The notes under the pieces were generated by a model. That model saw only the letters and a program-made list of their open reading frames with translations. It was not told where the DNA came from and searched no databases. From the IMG/VR virus record IMGVR_UViG_3300047476_000928, positions 1 to 64,000 of that record: a DNA stretch of 64,000 bases. One strand, 5' to 3'. Positions 50,982-60,799 of the stretch are shown in pieces. A program made the position numbers and the translations under genes. This DNA is from a virus. Position 1 is the stretch's first letter. Each line of letters starts with the position of its first letter.

Positions 50982-53900
50982 ATGCCGGCAAATTTCAGCG
51001 TCCAATTTATTGTAAACGAAAAAACCCAATCACGGGTTTTGAAGTTAACTGATGCATCAAGTGGTTTTACGTTAGCTAAAGGTAACTTTTCTATAACATT
51101 CCCAGATGGTTCTACGAGAATCAAAACAGATTTTACGAGCCCTGATATTTCAGCTCCATTGGCGAATATTAGCATACCAGCGGTATTAGACACTAATAAT
51201 AATGTAATTACAGGGACATACAAGATTGATTTTGTTGCATTAGACGCATCAAATACATCTTATTCATCGTCAAAATCATTTGATTTTAACTGGGTTAAGC
51301 CATCAAATGGTATAACAAATTTGTCGGACGTATTAATACCTGAAGTTAAGTATCAAGATACAACATCGTATTCCCCAATAGGCAGCTTTACAGGTTCGGT
51401 AACAAGAACATTATCAGCATCATTTCCAACTACATCAGAGGCATCTGGCGGTTCAGTATCTACTGTATCGTCAAATTTAATTGATATGGTTAGCTCTGGT
51501 AAGTATTACGATGGAACATACACTCCTACTTCAGATGTATTAGTTAACTATACTCATAGCTCAAATTCATGGTTAACAATAAGCTATATTGAATTATTTA
51601 CTAAGACATTCTTAATAAAGCGTTGTCCAACTCAAATTGACCTTATAAATAAAATAAACACCTACAGGGGTGTGATTGAAGCATATAAGGAGAAAAACGA
51701 TACTCAATTTAATATACTAAGCGAGCAATATGATTTAGCTATTGCATTATATTCGCATGTAATTGCAAGATATGAAACATCTACTCAAGATGGCTCCGAA
51801 GGTCAATTAAGAGAGTTGCTTTCTATTTTAGAGCCATATTCAACATCATATACGCCACAATTAACAAGGATGCTTCCGTTTGAACTTGCTTCTACGGGCT
51901 CAAACTCGTTTAGCATATCTGACGGAACAAATACTGACCAAATACCACTTGGAAGCATTCTTACATTGTCTTCAGGTAATCCAGCATTAACTATTGGTGT
52001 TTCTAACAATTTAGTTACATATACGCCTACATTTGGTACAGCTATTAACACATTTGCGCAAGGTAATGATTCTCGCTTCCATAGCGCTGTAACTATTGGA
52101 ACAGCTAACGGTCTTTCTTTGGCTTCTCAGGCACTTTCTCTTGCCGCTGCGACATCTAGTTCATCTGGAGCAATGAGCGCAGCAGATAAGGCAAAATTAG
52201 ACGGTATTGCTGCTGGTGCAAATACAGGTACGGTAACAAGTATTGGAATTTCAGTTCCTTCTGCTTTTACAGTAAGTAATTCTCCTGTAACAACTAGCGG
52301 GACAATCAATATTTCTGCTACAGGTAATCCGCTTCAATACATTACTGGAGCTGGAGCTTTAGCTACATTAAATACAGGCGCAGTTCCTGAAAGTGGTAAT
52401 TTGTACTTCACAAATACTCGTTCTCGTTCTGCAATCTCTGTATCAGGTAGCTTGTCTTATGATTCTGGAACAGGGGTTATTTCATATACTACACCTAGCG
52501 AAACAGACCCTGTATTTACAGCATCGGCTGCGTTTGGAATTTCTTCTACTAATATCAGTAACTGGAATACAGCTTACGGATGGGGAAATCACGCTTCGGC
52601 TGGATATCTAACTTCATCCTTAGCGTCAACAACATATCAGCCATTAGATGCAGATTTAACTGCTATTGCTGGATTAACAGGCACTAGTGGATTATTAAAA
52701 AAGACTTCGGCAAATACTTGGAGCTTAGATACAAATACTTACCTAACCTCGTTTACGGAGACAGACCCAATTTTTGTTGCGTCTGCTGCCTATGGTATTA
52801 CTAATACTAATATTAGCAATTGGAATACGGCATACGGTTGGGGAAACCACGCCTCCGCAGGATATTTAACATCAATTAATTCTTCTCAGATTACAACCGC
52901 TTTAGGTTACACTCCTGAGAATGCTGCTAATAAAGGTATTGCAAACGGATATGCAAGCTTAGATGGTGCTGGATTAGTTCCTTCTACGCAGTTGCCTTCT
53001 TACGTTGACGATGTATTAGAGTATGCTGATTTAGCATCTTTGCCAGCAACGGGTGCGACAGGTAAGATTTATGTTACACTTGATACAAACAAGATTTATC
53101 GCTGGAGTGGAACTGTTTACGTTGAGATTAGCTCATCTGCTGGTGGCGGTGGAACGTGGGGTAGTATCATTGGTGCGCTATCAAATCAAACAGATTTGCA
53201 GGCTGCTTTAGATGCTAAACAAAATTCACTTGGATTCACACCTGTAACTAACGCTCGTACTTTAACAATTAACGGCGTTACATACGATTTAACAGCAAAT
53301 AGAAGCTGGACAGTTTCTGGAACAATGCCTGCTGGCGGAGCTGCTGGACAAATCTTATCTAAGATTGATGCTACAGATTACAATACTCAGTGGATTGATA
53401 ATTATGCTGAGCAAGTAAAGCATAGCGTTAAACTTGGAGCAACTATTGCAAAAGGTAAGGCTGTTTACGTATCAGGTGCTGACGGGACTAATATGATTGT
53501 TTCTGCGGCATCAAATGCTTCAGAGGCAACTTCCTCAAAAGTTCTTGGATTACTAGAAACTGGTGGAGTAACAAATGATATTGTAAAAGTTGTAACAGAA
53601 GGTCTTGTTGCTGGATTAGATACATCTACCGCAACAGCAGGAGACCCTGTATGGTTAGGTACAGGAGGCAATCTTATATTTGGCTTAGCTAACAAACCCG
53701 TTGCTCCAGCTAATTTAGTGTTTATTGGTGTCGTAACTAGGGTTCAATCTAACAATGGTGAGATTTTTGTTAATGTTCAGAATGGATTTGAATTAGATGA
53801 ACTTCACAATGTTTTGCTTACATCTGAGGCTAATAAAGATTTAATTTACTACGATAACGCAACTAGCCTCTGGAAAAATGCTCAACTTTCAACTGTACTT

Positions 53901-56165
53901 GGATATACACCTGCAAACGACTCTGCTGTAGTTCATATTGCTGGAGCAGAAACTATTACAGGAACTAAAACATTTAGAGGTAGCTCTACCAATGAAACTC
54001 CCACATTAGGGGCGAATATATTGTCATCTTCAGGGTGGGCTACAGGGGTAACTGGTTGGACAGGAGACTACACTAACGGATGGACAGTTGTTGGTTCTGG
54101 CTCAAGTCCAATGACAAATACGCAGACTGCGGTAAGCAATACATTCTATGTATTATCCGTAACAGCAACAACATCCGTATCTGGAAAATATTTGAGCATA
54201 ACATTTGGAGGCGGCTCATTCTTTGCATATTTTGCTTCAACAGGAACGCAGACTGTTAATGTAGAAGGCTTAACAACCTCAACTGGCACATTATCAATTT
54301 CTGCATCTGGTTTTGATGGAACAATTTCTGCAATAAGCTTTAAAACAAGAAATAGCACATCGTTGCCAATTGCTACATTTGCTTCGTCAACTGGGCTTAA
54401 TCCAATTGATGTAAGAGCTGATAATGTAAGCTCAAGCAATAATATGTTTATTGGATTTGATGCTGGTAAAAGTGTATATCTTACCGCAAATTCAAATTTA
54501 GGTATTGGGTACAATGTCTTAAAAACATTGCAGAATGGAATACAAAACATAGGAATTGGTTCTTCTGCATTAAATGCAAGTATTACAGGCTCAGGAAATA
54601 TAGGAATTGGCGTACAGGCTCTTTCTTCTTCTATATCAGGTCAATTTAATATTGCCATTGGTACAATTGCATTATCATATAATAAAGCATCGTACAACGT
54701 AGCTATTGGTTCTTCTGCCGCTTACAACAATACGACTGGAACATATAATGTTGCTCTTGGATTTAATACAATGTATGGAGCATCAAGCTCTACAGCCGCT
54801 TATAACACTGCATTAGGAGCTGAAACATTATATAATATAGCATCCAATTCAAATAACGTAGCTGTTGGATATCGGTCATTGTATAGTTTAGCTGGGTCAA
54901 ATGGGAATAACGTATCTATTGGATATCAAGCTGGTAGATATATTTCAGGTGGCTCAACTGCTGCTACAGATATTGCTAACTCAATTTTTATTGGACATAG
55001 TGCGTATCCGTTAGCAAATGCACAGACTAACCAAATTGTTATTGGACACGCTACCGTAGGCAATGGGTCAAATACGGTTACAATTGGAAACTCTTCAATT
55101 ACGGCAAACTACTTTAGGGGTTCTATAAATGGAGGTTCGTTTGTAAAAAGCGGCGGAACTTCATCGCAATTTTTAAAAGCAGACGGCTCTGTTGATTCAA
55201 GCACTTATCTAACTTCATTTACAGAAACAGACCCAATTTATATAGCTAGTTCTTGGTACACTACAACTAATAACGCAAGCAACTGGGATACAGCTTATGG
55301 TTGGGGTAATCACGCTTCAGCAGGATATTTAACAACATCTACTGCGGCATCTGCTTACCAACCTTTAGATGCTGACTTAACTGCTATTGCAGGGCTTGCT
55401 GGAACAAGTGGTTTCTTAAAAAAGACAGCAGCTAATACTTGGAGCTTAGATACTAGCACTTACTTGACAAGTATTTCTTCACTTGACGTAACAAATGCTT
55501 TAGGATATACCCCTGTAACAAATGCTCGTGTATTAACAATTAATGGAACTGCATTTGATTTGTCAGCGAACAGAAGCTGGACAATTAGTGCTGGAACTAC
55601 ATTAAATGGAACTGGATTTGTAAAAGCATCAGGAACTACAATATCTTATGACAATAGCACATACTTTCCTACAAGTGGTGGAACTATAACTGGTAATGTA
55701 ACAATAAGTAAGGCTAGCCCTTATTTAATTTTAACAAATACAACAACTGGAACATCAGGTCAAATATATCAAAGTGGCAATGATTTTTTTATACAAAATC
55801 CATCAACAGGTTGGCTTTATCTTGGCAATAGTACCAACACTTATGTATATGGGAATTTTTATGTTACAGGAGCTATTACAGAAGCATCAGCGTTGCGTTA
55901 CAAAAAAGATATAAAAGTGATTGAATCTGGATTAGATAAAGTTCTTAAAATGCGTGGCGTTTCTTATGTCAAGAAAGATAACGAACAAAAAGAGATTGGT
56001 GTTATAGCAGAAGAAATGAATGAAATTATGCCTGATGTAGTAAATAAAAACAAAGAAGGTCAGGTTGAATCAGTTTCATATAGTAGATTAACTGCAGTGT
56101 TAATTGAAGCAGTAAAAGAACAACAAAAGCAGATTGAAGAATTGAAAAGTTTATTAGGTAAATAA
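50982..56165 (+). CDS. Tail fibre with beta-helix repeats and S74 chaperone domain
   Basis: 1727 residues from the ATG at 50982; a longer in-frame reading from 50874 crosses the terminator and promoter and is rejected. The N-terminus is beta-rich with SVQFIVNEKTQS and a small helical part near 220-290. It then carries repeats such as ISNWNTAYGWGNHASAGYL (three or more copies) and YQPLDADLTAIAGL (two). YadA-like units (GSGNIGIGVQALS, NVAIGSSAAY) follow around 1190-1330. The C-terminus is an S74 intramolecular chaperone: SALRYKKDI with Ser1636 at the cleavage point, then SYSRLTAVLIEAVKEQQ. It would bind host cell-surface glycans or proteins as a trimer. Confidence 0.9.
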   Translation: MPANFSVQFIVNEKTQSRVLKLTDASSGFTLAKGNFSITFPDGSTRIKTDFTSPDISAPLANISIPAVLDTNNNVITGTYKIDFVALDASNTSYSSSKSFDFNWVKPSNGITNLSDVLIPEVKYQDTTSYSPIGSFTGSVTRTLSASFPTTSEASGGSVSTVSSNLIDMVSSGKYYDGTYTPTSDVLVNYTHSSNSWLTISYIELFTKTFLIKRCPTQIDLINKINTYRGVIEAYKEKNDTQFNILSEQYDLAIALYSHVIARYETSTQDGSEGQLRELLSILEPYSTSYTPQLTRMLPFELASTGSNSFSISDGTNTDQIPLGSILTLSSGNPALTIGVSNNLVTYTPTFGTAINTFAQGNDSRFHSAVTIGTANGLSLASQALSLAAATSSSSGAMSAADKAKLDGIAAGANTGTVTSIGISVPSAFTVSNSPVTTSGTINISATGNPLQYITGAGALATLNTGAVPESGNLYFTNTRSRSAISVSGSLSYDSGTGVISYTTPSETDPVFTASAAFGISSTNISNWNTAYGWGNHASAGYLTSSLASTTYQPLDADLTAIAGLTGTSGLLKKTSANTWSLDTNTYLTSFTETDPIFVASAAYGITNTNISNWNTAYGWGNHASAGYLTSINSSQITTALGYTPENAANKGIANGYASLDGAGLVPSTQLPSYVDDVLEYADLASLPATGATGKIYVTLDTNKIYRWSGTVYVEISSSAGGGGTWGSIIGALSNQTDLQAALDAKQNSLGFTPVTNARTLTINGVTYDLTANRSWTVSGTMPAGGAAGQILSKIDATDYNTQWIDNYAEQVKHSVKLGATIAKGKAVYVSGADGTNMIVSAASNASEATSSKVLGLLETGGVTNDIVKVVTEGLVAGLDTSTATAGDPVWLGTGGNLIFGLANKPVAPANLVFIGVVTRVQSNNGEIFVNVQNGFELDELHNVLLTSEANKDLIYYDNATSLWKNAQLSTVLGYTPANDSAVVHIAGAETITGTKTFRGSSTNETPTLGANILSSSGWATGVTGWTGDYTNGWTVVGSGSSPMTNTQTAVSNTFYVLSVTATTSVSGKYLSITFGGGSFFAYFASTGTQTVNVEGLTTSTGTLSISASGFDGTISAISFKTRNSTSLPIATFASSTGLNPIDVRADNVSSSNNMFIGFDAGKSVYLTANSNLGIGYNVLKTLQNGIQNIGIGSSALNASITGSGNIGIGVQALSSSISGQFNIAIGTIALSYNKASYNVAIGSSAAYNNTTGTYNVALGFNTMYGASSSTAAYNTALGAETLYNIASNSNNVAVGYRSLYSLAGSNGNNVSIGYQAGRYISGGSTAATDIANSIFIGHSAYPLANAQTNQIVIGHATVGNGSNTVTIGNSSITANYFRGSINGGSFVKSGGTSSQFLKADGSVDSSTYLTSFTETDPIYIASSWYTTTNNASNWDTAYGWGNHASAGYLTTSTAASAYQPLDADLTAIAGLAGTSGFLKKTAANTWSLDTSTYLTSISSLDVTNALGYTPVTNARVLTINGTAFDLSANRSWTISAGTTLNGTGFVKASGTTISYDNSTYFPTSGGTITGNVTISKASPYLILTNTTTGTSGQIYQSGNDFFIQNPSTGWLYLGNSTNTYVYGNFYVTGAITEASALRYKKDIKVIESGLDKVLKMRGVSYVKKDNEQKEIGVIAEEMNEIMPDVVNKNKEGQVESVSYSRLTAVLIEAVKEQQKQIEELKSLLGK

Positions 56166-56166
56166 T

Positions 56167-57162
56167 ATGGCATCATTAAAGAATACTACTATAAATGATA
56201 CTGGACATCTTACGTTACCTGTAGGCACAACTGGTCAACGCCCATCTCCTGCAAATGGAATGATTAGATTTAATTCTGACTCAGGACAAATGGAATCTTA
56301 CGTTGATGGAGCTTGGAGAACTGTTAGTGTAGATTATACTATTGAATTTGTACTGGTCGCTGGAGGTGGAGCTGGAGGAGGAGGTAGTAATGGTGGCGGC
56401 GGCGGAGGCGGTGGTGGAGTTATTATTAATAGCGGAACACTTGTTTCGCCAGGAACGGCGTACTCTATAGTTATTGGAGGTGGTGGAGGTGCTGTTATTG
56501 GAAGTGGAGCTAGAGGAAATCAGGGAGGTAATAGTACGGCATTTGGATTTACAGCCATTGGTGGAGGAGGTGGAAACGCTAACGGAAACTGGGGCGAAGC
56601 TCAAAATGACGGAGGCTCTGGTGGCGGCGGAGGTCGTGATACAGTTTGGGGAGATAGATTTTCATTTGGGTACGGGACTGTTGGTCAAGGTAATAATGGT
56701 GCTGGCGCTTTTAAGGGAGGTTATGCTTCTGCTGGTGGAGGTGGAGGGGCTGGAAACGGTGGTTATACAGGTGGAGATGACTTAAATGGAAGATATGACC
56801 CGATATCTTGTGGAGGCGAGGGTGCTTTAATTAACTGGACTGGGACTAATTTTTATTATGGTCCTGGTGGTGGAGGAGCTTTTGAAAACGCATACGGAAA
56901 TGCAAATGGTCCTGCTCCTGGCGGAAAAGGTCTTGGTGACGGAGGCGGATATGGCGCTACAAATCAAGCAAGCCCAACATCTGGGACAGCAAACAGAGGT
57001 GCTGGAGGAGGTGGAGCTAAAAGTAGTTGGTCTGGAGCAGGCGGCTCAGGCAGATGTGTTATAAGATATGCAGGACCTCAACGCGGCTCTGGCGGAACAG
57101 TTGTTTCTTATGGAGGATATACTGTTCACACATTCGACGGAACTGGAACTTTTACAGCATAA
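56167..57162 (+). CDS. Glycine-rich adhesin with shared anchor (copy 1)
   Basis: 331 residues. The first about 55 residues (MASLKNTTINDTGHLTLPVG ... ESYVDGAWRTV) are nearly the same as in the next two genes and act as an anchor module. From 60 to 310 the chain is poly-Gly/Ser/Asn segments alternating with short strands, like glycine-rich phage adhesins that form sandwiched polyglycine helices. It ends VVSYGGYTVHTFDGTGTFTA. It starts two bases after the main fibre gene and probably contacts the host receptor. Confidence 0.75.
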   Translation: MASLKNTTINDTGHLTLPVGTTGQRPSPANGMIRFNSDSGQMESYVDGAWRTVSVDYTIEFVLVAGGGAGGGGSNGGGGGGGGGVIINSGTLVSPGTAYSIVIGGGGGAVIGSGARGNQGGNSTAFGFTAIGGGGGNANGNWGEAQNDGGSGGGGGRDTVWGDRFSFGYGTVGQGNNGAGAFKGGYASAGGGGGAGNGGYTGGDDLNGRYDPISCGGEGALINWTGTNFYYGPGGGGAFENAYGNANGPAPGGKGLGDGGGYGATNQASPTSGTANRGAGGGGAKSSWSGAGGSGRCVIRYAGPQRGSGGTVVSYGGYTVHTFDGTGTFTA

Positions 57163-57164
57163 TT

Positions 57165-58217
57165 ATGGCAAGTTTAAAAAATACAACAATTAACGATACA
57201 GGCTTTATTCAGCTTCCTTCTGGAACTACAGCTCAAAGACCCGCTGGAGTTAATGGAATGATGCGCTATAATACTACATTAGCAGCTATTGAAATATACA
57301 ATGGGGCGACATCTAGTTGGAATACATTAATTAGCGGAGGTTACACTGTAGACGTATTAATTGCTGCTGGCGGCGGCGGTGGAGGAGCAGGTGGTACTAT
57401 TTGGTATGGAGGAGGAGGCGGAGGCGGCGCTGGTGGTCTTCGAGTTATTAGCAATATATCTGTGGCTACAAATACAGCATACCCTATTGTAATTGGAGCA
57501 GGAGGCTGCGGCTCTCAGACTAATAGTCAAGGAACAATTTATTGGGGGTCTAACGGAGGAAACTCATCTGCTTTTGGATACACATCAACAGGTGGAGGAC
57601 ACGGCGGCAGTTTTAACGGAGAAGGACCTTACTGGTATGGTCAAGATGGAGGCTCAGGTGGAGGTGCTGGTCGCGATAAAACATCAGGCAACGGAGCAGG
57701 TATAGCTGGACAGGGTTACAGTGGAGCTACAGCTTATGCTGGCGGATATGCTTCTGCTGGCGGCGGTGGTGGTGCTGGAGGCGCAGGCTATCAAGGTGGC
57801 GCTGACGGACAGGGTCAATATGTGTCTGGATTGCAGTCTGCTGGAGGCATTGGCTTATATTATGATTGGACAGGTAGTGGTATATATTATTGCGGAGGAG
57901 GAGGAGGCTCTTGGTCATCACCTGTTGGTGGCGTTGGTGGTGTTGGTGGAGCTGGCTACAATAATGGAGGCGGCAACGGAAGCGGGAGTCAATCTATCGG
58001 AGGAACTGCTGGTTTAGCCAATAGGGGTCAAGGAGGTGGAGGCGCTCACTCTAATAAAGGAGATAATGGCGGATACGGTTCTACTGGTTTTGCAGGAGGG
58101 TCAGGAGTAGTTTTAATTAGATACTTAGGACCTCCAAAAGCAAAAGGAGGTATTATTACTCAGTATAATGGATACACTTGTCATCAGTTTAATGGTTCAG
58201 GAAACTTTATAGCTTAA
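57165..58217 (+). CDS. Glycine-rich adhesin with shared anchor (copy 2)
   Basis: 350 residues from the ATG at 57165; a longer frame from 57027 would lie within copy 1. The anchor (MASLKNTTINDTGFIQLPSG, ending EIYNGATSSWNTL) is followed by a different glycine-rich body (about 65-330), with more Tyr and Trp than copy 1 (TIWYGGGGGGGAGG). It ends YNGYTCHQFNGSGNFIA, parallel to copy 1. Two tandem adhesins with the same anchor but different receptor parts could broaden host range. Confidence 0.75.
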   Translation: MASLKNTTINDTGFIQLPSGTTAQRPAGVNGMMRYNTTLAAIEIYNGATSSWNTLISGGYTVDVLIAAGGGGGGAGGTIWYGGGGGGGAGGLRVISNISVATNTAYPIVIGAGGCGSQTNSQGTIYWGSNGGNSSAFGYTSTGGGHGGSFNGEGPYWYGQDGGSGGGAGRDKTSGNGAGIAGQGYSGATAYAGGYASAGGGGGAGGAGYQGGADGQGQYVSGLQSAGGIGLYYDWTGSGIYYCGGGGGSWSSPVGGVGGVGGAGYNNGGGNGSGSQSIGGTAGLANRGQGGGGAHSNKGDNGGYGSTGFAGGSGVVLIRYLGPPKAKGGIITQYNGYTCHQFNGSGNFIA

Positions 58218-58221
58218 TATT

Positions 58222-58401
58222 ATGGCATCTTTAAAGAATACAACAATTAACGACACAGGCTTTTTGCAATTGCCAGCAGGCTCAAATGCACAACGACCTT
58301 CTGGCTCAAATGGAATGATTAGAGTAAATACAAACACAACACCCTATGTTCTTGAAATATATAAATCAGGGGCTTGGAGAATTTTAAAAGTATTATCATA
58401 A
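58222..58401 (+). CDS. Anchor-only third copy (59 residues)
   Basis: MASLKNTTINDTGFLQLPAG ... GMIRVNTNTTPYVLEIYKSG, closing with AWRILKVLS. It has the anchor of the two glycine-rich adhesins and stops where their receptor part would begin. The ending is clean and the next gene overlaps its stop by one base, so it may be functional rather than broken. Confidence 0.75.
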   Translation: MASLKNTTINDTGFLQLPAGSNAQRPSGSNGMIRVNTNTTPYVLEIYKSGAWRILKVLS

Positions 58402-58799
58402 TGGCACATTTTGCACAAATAGACGAAAATAATATTGTAGTACAAGTTGTAGTTATTGGCGACGAATACGAGAATAGAGGACAAGAGTACCTAGCAGAAG
58501 AACTTGGATTAGGTGGAACTTGGCTAAAAACATCTTATAATACAAGAGCAGGGGAGCATATTTTAGGAGGAACTCCTTATAGGAAAAATTATGCAGGAAA
58601 GGGAGATAGATACGACCCTGATTTAGACGCGTTTATACCTAAATGTCCTTATCCATCTTGGGTTGACATTGATTTGGATAAGTGTATTCATATACCTCCC
58701 GTTCCTATGCCCGAAGTTTTGCCTACTGACAATTTCTATTACAATTGGGATGAAGAAAGTCAGCAATGGGTTAAGTACGAAAACAGCACTAATTATTAA
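58401..58799 (+). CDS. Tail-associated hypothetical protein (MAHFAQID family)
   Basis: 132 residues from the ATG at 58401, overlapping the previous stop by one base; an in-frame start at 58374 is less likely. MAHFAQIDENNIVVQVVVIG, then GTWLKTSYNTRAGEHILGG, YRKNYAGKGDRYDPDLDAFI and PYPSW. This protein, with MAHFAxxDxNNxV, TSYNT and RKNYAG, is very common in tail regions of aquatic phages, role unknown. It is probably a fibre accessory or head-tail component. Confidence 0.75.
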   Translation: MAHFAQIDENNIVVQVVVIGDEYENRGQEYLAEELGLGGTWLKTSYNTRAGEHILGGTPYRKNYAGKGDRYDPDLDAFIPKCPYPSWVDIDLDKCIHIPPVPMPEVLPTDNFYYNWDEESQQWVKYENSTNY

Positions 58800-58811
58800 T
58801 AAAAAATACTT

Positions 58812-58819
58812 TACCTTTG
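58812..58819 (+). promoter_or_regulatory. -7 box directly before the second S74 fibre
   Basis: TACCTTTG fits TAnnTTTG and ends 6 bases before the ATG at 58826, so a transcript from it would be nearly leaderless. No clear -33 element. Confidence 0.5.
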
Positions 58820-58825
58820 CTTAAT

Positions 58826-60799
58826 ATGGCACAAATACCTGATAATATAGTTTCAATAATGATGGTTGACAATGCTGGTGCAGTAGTTTCTGTGCCGCTA
58901 GACCAATTTATTGCACAGGCATCATCTAAATCTACTCAATTAGAAACAAAGCCTTCTAAGGCAGAATCTAATGCTCAACCAAGCGTAACAAATGTCAATA
59001 CAGAAACAACCGTACTTCTGTCTATTGATGCCGACGAGAACTATATACCAAAAGTTAACTCAAATAAGGATAACTTAGAAAATTCTGTATTATTTCAGTC
59101 AGGCAGAAAGATTGGCTTGAATAACACTAATCCTCGTTTTGATTTCGACGTATTAGAGGGCTCAATAAACATTGACAGTATTACAGGTTTAAATGGCTAT
59201 AAATTAAACGGGTATAATTTAGCCTACGCTAATTCATCTTTAAATACTATTTACCTAGGCGACACAACATATAAGTCTATAGATATAAATACATTATACC
59301 TATCAGGAGCAATACAATCACCAGTATTAACATATAATAAGCTACTTCAGGTTCAACCAGACGGGAAAGTTGTCACATATACAGTACCATCTGTAAATTC
59401 AGTCATTTTTAGCGACGGAGACAAGCTGGTTGGGGATGCGACAAAGCTGTCTTGGAATGCATCTACAAGTATCTTAAATGTAACTGGATACGCAAAAGCG
59501 AGCACAGGTGTATATACTTCGGCAATTGGAGAATATACAGCAGGCAATGGTGTTAACGCATTAAACACTTGGACATTTGCGTCTAATGTAAATATACCAG
59601 CAACACCTACTAGCCCAACCCATGCAGCATCAAAAGAGTATGTTGATAATACTGCATTAACAGGATTGAAGCTCGGAGCTTCTGTATTAACCGTATCGGT
59701 GTCAGATATTAGTCTCAGCGGACTTTCTGCTGTTAATGGATACACTCCTATATCTGGGGACAGAATACTCGTTATAGGGCAAACAAATGCGACGCAAAAT
59801 GGTGTTTATATAGCAAGCTCTTCAGGATGGTCAAGAGCAACAGATTCTGATTCAGATGCAGAATTACGCGGATATCAATATTTGGTTACTGCTGGAACAA
59901 ATGCAAACTTTAGATACGGTAATACAAACCAGTCTACAATATCAGTAGGTTCTACAAATATTACCTACCAAGCAATTTCTGCTGGCGAAACAGACCCAAT
60001 ATTTACAGCTTCTCCGTCATTTGGAATTACAAATACTAATATAACGAATTGGACAACTGCTTATAATAGGTCCCCTGTATCATTAGGTTTCTCAGGGACA
60101 TCTACTAAAACGCTTACATTAACAAAGCAAGATGGCTCAACACTTACAGCTTCATTTGGATTAACAACATCCGATATAACAGAAGGTTCAAATCTATACT
60201 ATACAGATGCGAGAGCTAGAGGTTCAATTAGCTTGACAACTTCAGGGACATCTGGAGCTGCAACATATAATAGCTCAACAGGCGTACTCAATATTCCGCA
60301 ATATCAAGGCGGAGTTACCTCTATTACAGCTGGCGCAGGAATATCTGTTAATGCTTCAACAGGAGCAGTAACAATTACTAATACTATTACAAATACAAAT
60401 CAGCTAACAAATGGGGCTGGATTTTTAACTGCAGAATCAGATACATTGCAATCTGTAACAAGTAGAGGCGCATCAACTTCTGTAGCGATAACTTCTACAA
60501 GCACGATTTCAGCAGTAGGTGGATTTTTTGAGTCATCTGATATTAGATTTAAAAATGTTTTAGGTACCAATCCAGAAATTGATGTATCTAAAATTGATAC
60601 TATCAAATATATGCGCACCACATACGAAAAGGATAAAATCAGATATGGTTATTCTGCGCAAGATGTATATGAAATTTTACCTGAATGCGTAAATAATGAC
60701 GGAATATCTTTATCAATTAATTACACAGATATTCATACGTTAAAAATTTTACAACTAGAAAAACGCGTATTAGAGCTAGAGGCTAAATTAGGTATATGA
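58826..60799 (+). CDS. Tail fibre with S74 chaperone domain (second)
   Basis: 657 residues from the ATG at 58826 (MAQIPDNIVSIMMVDNAGAV); an upstream in-frame TTG would overlap the -7 box. Beta-rich repeats: a KEYVDNTALTGLKLGA stem, a GYQYLVTAGTNANFRYG segment, and NITNWTTAYNRSP units like the larger fibre. C-terminal S74: SSDIRFK with Ser571 before the cut, then KIRYGYSAQDVYEILPECV and a coiled end. The S74 domain trimerises fibres and then releases itself. Its stop overlaps the next gene by 4 bases. Confidence 0.85.
   Translation: MAQIPDNIVSIMMVDNAGAVVSVPLDQFIAQASSKSTQLETKPSKAESNAQPSVTNVNTETTVLLSIDADENYIPKVNSNKDNLENSVLFQSGRKIGLNNTNPRFDFDVLEGSINIDSITGLNGYKLNGYNLAYANSSLNTIYLGDTTYKSIDINTLYLSGAIQSPVLTYNKLLQVQPDGKVVTYTVPSVNSVIFSDGDKLVGDATKLSWNASTSILNVTGYAKASTGVYTSAIGEYTAGNGVNALNTWTFASNVNIPATPTSPTHAASKEYVDNTALTGLKLGASVLTVSVSDISLSGLSAVNGYTPISGDRILVIGQTNATQNGVYIASSSGWSRATDSDSDAELRGYQYLVTAGTNANFRYGNTNQSTISVGSTNITYQAISAGETDPIFTASPSFGITNTNITNWTTAYNRSPVSLGFSGTSTKTLTLTKQDGSTLTASFGLTTSDITEGSNLYYTDARARGSISLTTSGTSGAATYNSSTGVLNIPQYQGGVTSITAGAGISVNASTGAVTITNTITNTNQLTNGAGFLTAESDTLQSVTSRGASTSVAITSTSTISAVGGFFESSDIRFKNVLGTNPEIDVSKIDTIKYMRTTYEKDKIRYGYSAQDVYEILPECVNNDGISLSINYTDIHTLKILQLEKRVLELEAKLGI

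Noticed and set aside
56167-58401. Diversity-generating retroelement acting on the adhesins
   Set aside because: No reverse transcriptase gene or template repeat was seen in the window.
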